Assembly: GCA_009774655.1 (NCBI GenBank)
Contig: VSOD01000266.1
Span: 1 to 5,916, forward strand
DNA length: 5,916 nucleotides
DNA from: Lachnospiraceae bacterium
GTDB taxonomy: Bacteria; Bacillota_A; Clostridia; Lachnospirales; Lachnospiraceae
Reading direction: 5' to 3'
This document shows, piece after piece, positions 1 through 5,913 of this stretch (the stretch's first letter is position 1; each line of letters opens with the position of its first letter). The notes beneath the pieces were generated by a model that was not told the origin of the DNA, made no database searches, and saw nothing but the letters and a program-made list of their open reading frames with translations. The position numbers and the translations under genes are program-made.

Positions 1-913
1 AGGCAATGGCGATCGGTATATTGACAACAGACACCGCCTGCGTCGCAAAGATCCCGTAATCAATAGCAACCGTTACGTAATCCACATTCTTGAAATCCAT
101 CAGGATCCACTTGTAGATCTTCATATTCACTACAGTGGAACAGTTGTAAATAAAAGTACTCAGAATAAAGGGCGTGACTACCGTAAAGATCGTCTTTGTG
201 ATCTCCCCGTAGCTGTCGATCTCCTTTGTCCTGTCATACCGTACCCGCCTGTCGATCATCTGACGGTTCAGCATATACATGGCAAGCATAAACAACAGCG
301 CCGTCACCACGCCGGCCCCCGTCCCCAGCGCACTGCCCGCAGAGCCGTAGATCGCCTGTGTGGTCTGATCCTTCTCTGCCACGGTCTTCATCAGCAGATA
401 GGCTGCCAGGATACTGACCACCGCATTCAGGATCTGTTCTAAGATCTGCGACAGAGACGTATGCATCATCGAGCCGTGCGCCTGAAAATACCCCCTGAAT
501 ACCCCCAGGAAGCCGGAGAAAAAAATCGTCGGCGCAAGCACCCGCAGCGCCACCACCGAATGTTCCCCCACCAGCCAGGAAGCCGCCGCAAATGTGGCGA
601 TCGAAGCCACACCGCCCACGATCAGAACATATAAAAGTGCACACCGGAAAACCCGCTGCGCATTCTGATATTCTTTGAAGGCCATCTTCTGTGCGATCAC
701 TTTGGAGATTGCCGAGGGAATACTGTAGGAAGAGATCAGGAGGATGATCGTATAGATATTGATCGCCTCACTGTAGTAGCCGTTACCTTCCAGACCGATG
801 ATACTCAGAAGCGGACTGCGGTAGATCAGGCTGATCACCTTGACGATCATGCCCGCCGCTGCCAGGATCCCCGCCTGCAGCACAAAATTATTCTGTTTCT
901 TTTGTCCGCCCAT
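1..913 (-). CDS. Polysaccharide/lipid II-type flippase (SpoVB/YtgP-like, MOP superfamily), 3' end outside window
   Basis: The frame is open from an ATG at 913 to the window edge, giving 304 residues without a stop; full-length relatives are about 500-560 residues, so roughly the C-terminal 40% is missing. Visible features: a short polar N-terminus (MGGQKKQNN), then hydrophobic segments at about 11-31, 49-69, 90-113 and 160-175. Family-typical motifs are GNGYYSEA (43-50), SSYSIPSAISK (61-71) and APTIFFSGFLGVFRGYFQ (127-144). These match the COG2244 group that includes B. subtilis SpoVB and YtgP (MurJ). Known members move lipid-linked sugar precursors across the membrane; whether this one handles lipid II, a spore-cortex precursor or another polysaccharide cannot be told. 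The start is supported by GGAGGTG at 923-917. The gene lies 178 bp downstream of glgA, behind a terminator-like structure, and no promoter is evident in the 36 bases between that terminator and the start. Confidence 0.88.
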   Translation of the reverse strand, partial: MGGQKKQNNFVLQAGILAAAGMIVKVISLIYRSPLLSIIGLEGNGYYSEAINIYTIILLISSYSIPSAISKVIAQKMAFKEYQNAQRVFRCALLYVLIVGGVASIATFAAASWLVGEHSVVALRVLAPTIFFSGFLGVFRGYFQAHGSMMHTSLSQILEQILNAVVSILAAYLLMKTVAEKDQTTQAIYGSAGSALGTGAGVVTALLFMLAMYMLNRQMIDRRVRYDRTKEIDSYGEITKTIFTVVTPFILSTFIYNCSTVVNMKIYKWILMDFKNVDYVTVAIDYGIFATQAVSVVNIPIAIA

Positions 914-949
914 GCACACCTCCGAGCTGCCAATATGCTTCTACATGGT

Positions 950-976
950 AAAAAGAGTCTGCCGGACGGCAAACTC
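950..976 (-). terminator. Intrinsic terminator between glgA and the flippase gene
   Basis: On the minus strand GAGTTTGCC (976-968) pairs with GGCAGACTC (963-955) around the 4-base loop GTCC, with one T-G wobble, and is followed directly by TTTTT (954-950). This is a normal Rho-independent terminator shape. It sits 116 bases after the glgA stop and 36 bases before the flippase ATG. Its 5' arm is also part of an alternative pairing with 1075-1081, so it may be conditional. Confidence 0.7.
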
Positions 977-1081
977 CAGATTCAGACCGCTGCAAGATAT
1001 CAGAGCAAGCACGGCAGCCTGTCAGGCATTCCTTCCGTCCTGCTCTGACAGGTTCCACTGCTTGCTCCGCTATCGTTTGCC
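968..1081 (-). promoter_or_regulatory. Nested inverted-repeat leader, possible attenuator/antiterminator or dispersed repeat
   Basis: Four nested arm pairs fold most of the glgA-flippase spacer: GGCAAAC (1081-1075) with GTTTGCC (974-968); GATA (1074-1071) with TATC (999-996); GAGCAAGCA (1067-1059) with TGCTTGCTC (1011-1003); and CCTGTCAG (1052-1045) with CTGACAGG (1025-1018). The inner two stems are perfect. The outermost pair uses bases 968-974, which are also the 5' arm of the terminator at 950-976, so the two folds exclude each other. That is the layout of a transcription attenuator, with the outer stem as antiterminator. I recognise no known riboswitch class. A chance overlap, or an intergenic repeat family that carries its own terminator, are alternatives. 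The pairing is seen directly; the regulatory role is inferred. Confidence 0.5.
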
Positions 1082-1091
1082 CTGATCCTGT

Positions 1092-2537
1092 TTAACCGAT
1101 CAACCAGTCATACATCTCCTGGTATTTCCTGGCCGAAACATGCCATGAGAAGTCAACTGCCATGGCCCGGTCCACAATCTTGTTCCACTCACGCTTCTTA
1201 TCGTAATAGATATGCTCTGCATACCGGATCGTACCCAGCATCTCATGAGCGTTATAGTTCTTAAAGCTGAATCCCGTACCGGTGCCTTCATATTCATTGT
1301 AAGGCTCCACCGTATCCTTCAGGCCGCCCGTCTCGCGCACGATCGGCAGCGTGCCGTAACGCAGCGACATCAGCTGGCTCAAACCGCAGGGTTCAAAGAG
1401 CGAAGGCATCAGGAACGCGTCGCTGGCCGCATAAATCTTATGGGACAATGCGTCGGAGTAATAGATGTTAGCCGATACCTTGCCATGGTAATTCCAGTCA
1501 AAATGAAGGAACATGTTCTCATACTGCTCCTGGCCGGTCCCCAGCACCACGATCTGTACATTGTCCTGACAAAGCTCATCCATCACATAAGCGATCAGGT
1601 CGAAGCCCTTCTGGTCTGTCAGGCGGGATACGATTCCGATCATCATCGCCTTGTCATCCTGGTTCAATCCCAGCTCCGCCTGCAGGGCACGTTTGTTCTT
1701 CACTTTCTCCTTACGGAAGTTCACCGCATTGTAATTAAACTCGATATTCGTATCTACTTCCGGACTGAAATCCGTGTAATCCACCCCGTTGACGATACCG
1801 CGCAGATCCGCCGCCCTCGCACGCATGAGGCCGTCTAATCCCTCGCCGTAGAAGGCTGTCTTGATCTCTTCCGCATAAGTATCGCTGACCGTCGTAATCG
1901 CGTCCGCATATACAAGACCGCCCTTTAAGAGATTGGCATCCTTATAAGCCTCCAGCTTATCCGAAGTAAAGAAGTAATCCGGCAGCCCCGTAATCTCTTT
2001 AACCTCTTTGACACTCCATTTTCCCTGGAATTTCAGGTTATGTATCGTCATCACCGTCTTGATGCCCCTGTAGAAATCGCCGCCCTGGAACCGCTCCTTC
2101 AAATATACGGGAATCAGACCTGTCTGCCAGTCATGACAGTGGATCAGATCCGGCCTGAAATCGATCACCGGCAGGATCGACAGCGCCGCCTTACAGAAAA
2201 ATGCATATTTCTCGATCTCAAACAAAGCGTTGTCACTGTAAGGTTTAAAGCCGCCAAAGAAGCTCTCGTTGTCGATGAAATAATACTTCACCCCTTCAAC
2301 CTCTGCCTCCAGAATGCCGACATATTCCTCTTTCCAGTGGAAGTCCATGTAAAAATGTGTCTTATAGGTGAGTTTATCCTTCATCTCCTGTTTCATACAG
2401 GTATATTTGGGAAGAATCACCCGGATATCAAAGTATTCTCTGTCAATACATTTCGGCAGAGAACCGATCACATCTGCCAAACCTCCTGTCTTAATAAATG
2501 GAACCCCTTCCGATGCAACAAACAAAATATTTTTCAT
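1092..2537 (-). CDS. glgA: Glycogen synthase GlgA (ADP-glucose glucosyltransferase, GT5)
   Basis: A complete 481-residue protein of usual length for bacterial GlgA (about 475-485). It transfers glucose from ADP-glucose to the non-reducing end of an alpha-1,4-glucan in the cytoplasm. Visible motifs in order: the ADP-glucose-binding KTGG at 16-19 within KTGGLADVIGSLPK, HCHDWQTG at 133-140, MTIHN at 163-167, KGG at 205-207, GIVNGVD at 247-253, the C-terminal Rossmann start GIVSRLTDQKGFD at 301-313, the catalytic-region FEPCGL at 381-386 (Glu382 aligning with the GT-B EX7E glutamate) and GGLKDTV at 404-410. All the key residues expected of GT5 seem present. The start is supported by GGAGGG at 2548-2543, five bases upstream. 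No other glg genes are in the window. It probably has its own promoter (TATAAT at 2594-2589) and lies downstream of the Spo0A-like gene with no clear terminator between them. Confidence 0.97.
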   Translation of the reverse strand: MKNILFVASEGVPFIKTGGLADVIGSLPKCIDREYFDIRVILPKYTCMKQEMKDKLTYKTHFYMDFHWKEEYVGILEAEVEGVKYYFIDNESFFGGFKPYSDNALFEIEKYAFFCKAALSILPVIDFRPDLIHCHDWQTGLIPVYLKERFQGGDFYRGIKTVMTIHNLKFQGKWSVKEVKEITGLPDYFFTSDKLEAYKDANLLKGGLVYADAITTVSDTYAEEIKTAFYGEGLDGLMRARAADLRGIVNGVDYTDFSPEVDTNIEFNYNAVNFRKEKVKNKRALQAELGLNQDDKAMMIGIVSRLTDQKGFDLIAYVMDELCQDNVQIVVLGTGQEQYENMFLHFDWNYHGKVSANIYYSDALSHKIYAASDAFLMPSLFEPCGLSQLMSLRYGTLPIVRETGGLKDTVEPYNEYEGTGTGFSFKNYNAHEMLGTIRYAEHIYYDKKREWNKIVDRAMAVDFSWHVSARKYQEMYDWLIG

Positions 2538-2588
2538 GCTAACCCTCCAAAATATAGATTGTCCTGTCTTCTCCAGTCATTAACCTTT

Positions 2589-2594
2589 ATTATA
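2589..2594 (-). promoter_or_regulatory. Probable -10 element of the glgA promoter
   Basis: A perfect TATAAT reads on the minus strand at 2594-2589, 51 bases before the glgA ATG, in the AT-rich 98-bp spacer after the Spo0A-like gene. No good -35 hexamer is found at 16-18 bases: the sequence there is TTTTAT or similar, and TTGCCA lies too close at 12 bases. Transcription would start near 2582 and give a leader of about 45 bases holding the GGAGGG site. Confidence 0.5.
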
Positions 2595-2635
2595 CAGCAT
2601 TTTGGATGGCAATAAAAGGCTTATTTTGAAAAATA

Positions 2636-3154
2636 TCAGTGCCTGTACTGCAGTCTTATCTTATCCGCGATCAGAGCGATAAACTCCGAGTTGGTGGGCT
2701 TGCCCTTGCCGGTATTGATGGTATAACCGAACAGCGCATCCAGCGTCTCCATCCGTCCTCTGGACCAGGCAACCTCGATTGCATGGCGGATGGCACGTTC
2801 CACCCGGCTGGGCGTAGTCTGGTATTTCTTGGCGATGGTCGGATACAGCACCTTTGTGATAGATCCCAGCATCTCCACATCCTCCACCGACATCATGATC
2901 GCTTCCCGCAGATACTGGTATCCTTTGATATGCGCCGGTACACCGATCTCGTGGATCATATCCGTCACATCCTTCTCAAGATCCCTTGTCAAAAAAGCAG
3001 GCAGAACCACCTCTTTCTCCGATACAGCCGTATCTTTTGTCCCCGAAGGAACCGTTATCATAATCTGGAACTCTTTGTTAGTATTGATCAGATTGTCCAG
3101 AAGTTTGTAAAACTGTTTCTGATCTCTCGCCGCTGTCATGTTTAATGTTTCCAT
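2636..3154 (-). CDS. Spo0A effector-domain protein lacking a functional receiver domain
   Basis: A 172-residue protein; about residues 60-172 are plainly the Spo0A C-terminal DNA-binding domain. IHEIGVPAHIKGY (67-79), LGSITKVLYP (96-105), the recognition-helix region TPSRVERAIRHAIEVAWSRG (114-133) and the end KPTNSEFIALIADKIRL (152-168) nearly match B. subtilis Spo0A. Full Spo0A is about 265 residues with an N-terminal phosphoacceptor receiver. Here only about 55 residues precede the effector domain, with no aspartate pocket and no phosphorylation motif. The first 30 residues (MET..., ..KLLDNLI...) do resemble the opening beta-alpha unit of a Spo0A receiver, which suggests a vestigial receiver. 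It should bind 0A-box-like DNA without phosphorelay control, so a constitutive or competing paralogue is possible. The start is supported by GGAGGAG at 3166-3160. A true full-length spo0A would be expected elsewhere in the genome; I cannot see it here. Confidence 0.9.
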   Translation of the reverse strand: METLNMTAARDQKQFYKLLDNLINTNKEFQIMITVPSGTKDTAVSEKEVVLPAFLTRDLEKDVTDMIHEIGVPAHIKGYQYLREAIMMSVEDVEMLGSITKVLYPTIAKKYQTTPSRVERAIRHAIEVAWSRGRMETLDALFGYTINTGKGKPTNSEFIALIADKIRLQYRH

Positions 3155-3290
3155 AAGTACTCCTCCATCTTCTTACTGGTCCGCTGCCGTCGCTGCTCCA
3201 TAAGAATGCACATTCATACCAGACAGTAACCTTATTCATACAATTCCAACATATTTCCCGTCGGTCTGCTGACGCGTTCCGACATAAACC

Positions 3291-3319
3291 ATTATAAACA
3301 ATAGAAGAATACTATGGAA
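3291..3319 (-). promoter_or_regulatory. Possible promoter of the Spo0A-like gene
   Basis: TATAAT is present on the minus strand at 3296-3291 with a poor -35 (TTCCAT, 3319-3314) at 17-base spacing. Start of transcription would fall near 3284, leaving a leader of about 130 bases before the ATG. A near match to the Spo0A box (TGTCGGAA, 3284-3277, against TGTCGAA) lies at the predicted start. The -10 match is seen; its use as a promoter is inferred. Confidence 0.4.
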
Positions 3320-3338
3320 TATTAAGGCATCGCACAAC

Positions 3339-3836
3339 TCAGTTCTCCTGCCAGTATTTCTCCACGATTTCCGCCGCCAGCCCGGCGTTTTGGGGAAATT
3401 TCGCCTGTAATTTTATCACTGCATTTTCTTTTGTGGCATTGTATTCCTGAAGCATCTCAACAATGATCTTCATGTCCTGCTCCCGAACTTCTTTTGTCAC
3501 TTCTTCGGCCATCTCTTCGCGCATATCCCGCTTTGCTTCTTCTACCGCCTCTTCTACAATACTGTCGATCCAATCACCCAACGTCATAAATCCCGCCTCC
3601 ACTTCCGGCAGATTTTTCACCTTCTCCACATAGGAATCCATCATTCTGGTCTCATCATCCACCGCGTTTTTGCTATCACTATTTTGAATATATGTTAGCA
3701 TATTTTTTATCGCCTGACTACCACCTTTTTGTCCTTCCCAGCCGCACGGATAAACTGCCGGCTTCCTCTCTGCCTGTCTTATCTGATTTCTTCTTCCGTG
3801 AATATACGGCGAAATGCCGATGCAGATTTCCTTCAT
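3339..3836 (-). pseudogene. C-terminal remnant of an Rpn/PD-(D/E)XK nuclease ('putative transposase')
   Basis: The 165-residue frame matches only the C-terminal part of the Rpn family common in Lachnospiraceae (usually about 290-330 residues). KGGSQAIKNMLTYIQNS (37-53), YVEKVKNLPEVEAGFMTLGDWID (69-91) and a charged helical, coiled-coil-like stretch rich in E and K (about 95-125) end in KYWQEN. The N-terminal PD-(D/E)XK nuclease core is missing. The first 36 residues are basic, without hydrophobic core, and do not look like family sequence. No Shine-Dalgarno precedes the ATG at 3836; the frame stays open only to a TGA at 3881-3879, and the upstream 14 residues (SSYFYQAALTDSAC) vaguely recall the family's YYQ motif, so the gene may be deleted and shifted rather than simply cut. 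Intact members promote RecA-independent recombination; this piece should be inactive. Family by recalled resemblance; remnant status is fairly likely. Confidence 0.65.
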
Positions 3837-4007
3837 GCAGGCACTGTCGGTCAGCGCCGCCTGATAGAAATAAGAGCTTCACTTTGAATTGATAAAGCTA
3901 CTATAGCAGAATCTCCCTGCCATTACAATACCTTTTTATAAATATAGTTTAAATATACAGTCCGGACGAACAGCCTAAGCGTCCAAGCAGAATCCCGACT
4001 TGCAGCA

Positions 4008-4035
4008 GGAAGCGGCAGATCTCTCTGCCGCTTCC
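4008..4035 (-). terminator. Perfect 12-bp hairpin with GAGA tetraloop after the GH5 gene
   Basis: Minus-strand GGAAGCGGCAGA (4035-4024) pairs fully with TCTGCCGCTTCC (4019-4008) around GAGA, a GNRA-type loop, 20 bases past the GH5 stop. No T tract follows (TGCTGCAAG), so it is not a canonical intrinsic terminator. It could stabilise the mRNA 3' end or act as a weak terminator. A second weaker stem (GGACG/CGTCC, 3984-3980 with 3968-3964) follows. Confidence 0.5.
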
Positions 4036-4055
4036 CCAATATACATCCCTGCAGG

Positions 4056-5222
4056 TCACTCCACCGGAAACCACCCGAAATCCACGCACCGGCCAAGATC
4101 CCAGCTGTCCCAGCCTACCCAGCCGGTCTCGTTCACGGTATCGACAAGCAGTTTGTAGCTCCAGTAGAAATAGCCGCAGCCTGCCTTCCATGCTTCCAGC
4201 TGTGCATCCGCCAGAGCTCTGTAAATTTGCTTCTTCTCCGCGTCGCTGATACTCTCTTTTGACATGCCTTCCTGACCGTTTAGCACGGTCTGGCCGCCCT
4301 TCGTGTCTTTTCCAACCGCCAGAGAGTTGAAGAGACACCACTCGCCGCAGATCACCGGGAAGTACTGCTGCATTTCCCGGATATCAGCCTCGTAATTCTC
4401 CTTGATGAACTTCAAATAGCCCTCTACGGTCTGCTCGCAGCCCATCCCTTCCGCCATCATCAGATACTGGTGCGTATCCAACACCACGTTCTTATACTTG
4501 TCTTCGCGCATGAAATCTTTCCATGCTTTCAGCAGGAACGCATCGTGGATCACCACGCACTTTTCCTCCGGCAGATACCTGCGCAGTCGGTCATAGGCAT
4601 CCAGATAGAACTGCCGGATGAACGCCAGCGTATTGGGCCCTGTTCCTTCCGCCTTCTTCGGGTCCACGGCCGGATAACGCGCCGGCACATCCATCTGGTT
4701 CCAGATTTCTTCCGTGATGGGCTCATTGATCACTTCAATGCCCCACAGCCCTTCTCTCTGGCCGTATCGCTTAGCCAGCCGCTCCAGCACAGTCAGCTCA
4801 AACTCCACTTCCTCCGGCTCCTGAGACCACTTGCACACACCGCTGATACCGCCGTTGTCGAAACCGTTCTGGCTGTCCGGCGCGGTATGCAGATCCACCA
4901 GGATCTTAAGCCCGTAGCGTTCCGCCCAGCAAAAGGCACGATCCAGCTCTTCCACACAGCCGATAAAGGGTTCCCTGTCCCCGAAGATAAAGTACGGCAC
5001 CGGAATCCGCACGGTATTCATGCCCATGGCTTTGATCCGCGTAAAATCCCGCTCCGTGATATACTCCGCGCGATGGGTTCTGATCCGCGCCTCATACACA
5101 TCCCGGGGAAGCTGCGTGGGCAGATAATACTCATCCTCCGCCGTCGTCCCCGCAAAAAGTCCCGGACTCATCCACTTCTCCAACACAAGCCAGTTTCCCA
5201 GATTAACGCCTTTGATATACAT
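4056..5222 (-). CDS. Glycoside hydrolase family 5, exo-beta-1,3-glucanase-like (cytoplasmic)
   Basis: A complete 388-residue single-domain (beta/alpha)8 GH5 protein. The layout follows yeast EXG1-type glucan 1,3-beta-glucosidases: GVNLGNWLVLE (5-15), VRIPVPYF (71-78) with the conserved Arg72, DLHTAPDSQNGFDNGG (110-125), GIEVINEP (161-168) with the probable acid/base Glu167, VVIHDAF (223-229), LDTHQY (248-253), CGEW (292-295) with the probable nucleophile Glu294, and FYWSYK (352-357). All catalytic residues appear present. Expected action is hydrolysis of beta-1,3-linked glucosides; a beta-1,3/1,6 or other beta-glucoside specificity is possible, so the subfamily (GH5_9-like) is a suggestion. 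There is no signal peptide, so it likely acts inside the cell on imported oligosaccharides. The start is supported by GGAGGGG at 5235-5229. It lies 20 bp after the tail of a lost glycosidase gene, with no evident promoter of its own. Confidence 0.9.
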   Translation of the reverse strand: MYIKGVNLGNWLVLEKWMSPGLFAGTTAEDEYYLPTQLPRDVYEARIRTHRAEYITERDFTRIKAMGMNTVRIPVPYFIFGDREPFIGCVEELDRAFCWAERYGLKILVDLHTAPDSQNGFDNGGISGVCKWSQEPEEVEFELTVLERLAKRYGQREGLWGIEVINEPITEEIWNQMDVPARYPAVDPKKAEGTGPNTLAFIRQFYLDAYDRLRRYLPEEKCVVIHDAFLLKAWKDFMREDKYKNVVLDTHQYLMMAEGMGCEQTVEGYLKFIKENYEADIREMQQYFPVICGEWCLFNSLAVGKDTKGGQTVLNGQEGMSKESISDAEKKQIYRALADAQLEAWKAGCGYFYWSYKLLVDTVNETGWVGWDSWDLGRCVDFGWFPVE

Positions 5223-5242
5223 GATTTTCCCCTCCTTTTTCC

Positions 5243-5356
5243 TTACTCCAAAACAACCGTTGAAATACTGTTCTCCGGTACAACGACTCTCGTGATCATC
5301 CCCTCTGTACGCAGATGGATCATCCTCCTGCCCTGACCGGTGTACAGGTTTTCTTT
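5243..5356 (-). pseudogene. 37-codon C-terminal tail of a lost gene, probably a glycosidase
   Basis: Between two in-frame TAA stops (5359-5357 and 5245-5243) the minus strand encodes 37 residues starting KENLYTGQGRRMIHLRTEG and ending VVVPENSISTVVLE. The last part resembles the final beta-strand of the C-terminal sandwich in GH30-like and related glycosidases, where a 'PxxSxxTVVL' ending is common. The only internal ATGs (5323, 5299) sit directly against the AGGAGG or GGGG runs, so they are badly spaced for initiation. The upstream edge abuts the T tract of the preceding terminator. The tight 20-bp gap to the GH5 start looks like an inherited operon junction. I infer a deletion that removed the rest of this gene. 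A coincidental open stretch is the main alternative. Confidence 0.5.
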
Positions 5357-5358
5357 TT

Positions 5359-5393
5359 AAAAAAGAGGGGTTGACAAATCACTCATCAACCCC
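5359..5393 (-). terminator. Intrinsic terminator after the sugar-binding protein gene
   Basis: On the minus strand GGGGTTGA (5393-5386) pairs with TCAACCCC (5374-5367) across an 11-base loop, followed by TCTTTTTT (5366-5359). The 8-bp GC-anchored stem and T run form a typical Rho-independent terminator, 52 bases after the stop at 5446. It should isolate the GH5 gene from transcription arriving from upstream. Confidence 0.85.
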
Positions 5394-5445
5394 AATATCC
5401 CTTAACACAATCATTCAGTCATTCTATATAGCCTGTAATCGTCTC

Positions 5446-5895
5446 TTAGTTCAGACTCTCCAGATAGGCATCCAGCTGTTTCTGACACTCCGCGATCACC
5501 TTATCGATTCCTGCAGCCTGCATTGCAGTTTTGTATTCCTCGATCGATGCTTCCACATTATCCGTATAACCCAGCTCCAACGGCCAGCCATACTGCTGTC
5601 TCGCATTGGTACATGCCGCAACCTCCGTGCTGATGCTGGAAGTATCCATTACAAAACCGGTGAATTTCTCGGCGCCGACGCCTTCTTTGATCTTTCCTTC
5701 CCATTCCTGCCGAAGGGTATCATAAGTCTCGGGTACACCGGCCTGGTTACGGTTCAGCTCCATGGTACGCGCCGCCCACATTGCGTTAGTGGCATACAGG
5801 TCGGTATCCAGAATCGTGAACTGTCCTTCGTCGTTCAGCTCATAAGTAAGCGGTAAATAATCGGCATCTATAAAAGGAGTACTGCCTGTGGTATC
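5446..5895 (-). pseudogene. 3' part of a sugar ABC transporter solute-binding protein (DUF3502-type), 5' truncated
   Basis: The frame runs from an in-frame TAG (5898-5896) to TAA at 5448-5446, giving 149 residues. They match the C-terminal region of family 1 extracellular sugar-binding lipoproteins with a DUF3502 end: LPLTYELNDEGQF near the start, TGFVMDTSSISTEVAACTNA in the middle, and AGIDKVIAECQKQLDAYLESLN at the end. Intact proteins are about 500 residues with a lipoprotein signal and bind sugars for an ABC importer. Here there is no N-terminal domain, no signal peptide and no start codon with a ribosome site; the first ATG, 5781, lacks one. The upstream edge falls in a terminator-like hairpin (5872-5913), so this looks like a remnant rather than a window-cut gene. 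If the TAG were a sequencing error the gene could continue beyond the window. Its substrate is unknown; nearby beta-glucanase genes suggest glucan oligosaccharides. Confidence 0.65.
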
Positions 5896-5913
5896 CTACA
5901 GACAGTGCTCCTT
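5872..5913 (-). terminator. Long hairpin at the window's upstream edge, terminator-like
   Basis: Minus-strand AAGGAGCACTGTCTGT (5913-5898) pairs with ACAGGCAGTACTCCTT (5889-5874) across an 8-base loop, with one A-C mismatch and one G-U wobble in 16 positions; TTTTAT follows (overlapping the stem end). It may be the terminator of a gene lying beyond 5916, or part of a repeat that disrupted the sugar-binding protein gene. The T tract is short. Confidence 0.5.

Noticed and set aside
1018..1052. GGAAGGAA inside the inner hairpin, resembling the signal recognition particle RNA tip
   Set aside because: The surrounding symmetric loop and paired bases of SRP helix 8 are not present, so the resemblance is limited to a purine run.
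840..1085. Plus-strand frame of 81 codons across the glgA-flippase spacer
   Set aside because: It is antisense to the flippase start and then runs through the inverted repeats; the open frame is a by-product of the repeat sequence.
1212..1838. Plus-strand open frame of 208 codons
   Set aside because: It lies fully antisense to glgA, whose motifs and ribosome site are clear; composition is that of a codon shadow and no family is recognisable.
2040..3145. Plus-strand open frames of 191 and 168 codons over glgA and the Spo0A-like gene
   Set aside because: Both mirror strongly conserved minus-strand genes and show no domain or ribosome site of their own.
2636..3154. Calling this gene full spo0A
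   Set aside because: It is about 90 residues short of Spo0A and lacks the receiver aspartate region, so only the effector-domain name is justified.
3949..4341. Minus-strand frame of 130 codons overlapping the GH5 3' end
   Set aside because: It is out of frame with the intact GH5 gene and crosses the perfect hairpin; no supporting motif or ribosome site.
4470..5336. Plus-strand open frame of 288 codons
   Set aside because: Antisense to the GH5 gene, rich in His and Arg as expected for a shadow of GC-biased codons; no recognisable protein.
5402..5430. Plus-strand TTAACA and TATATA at 17-base spacing, a possible antisense promoter
   Set aside because: The -10 is only a partial match, the area is AT-rich, and it would only make antisense RNA to the truncated sugar-binding gene; no other support.
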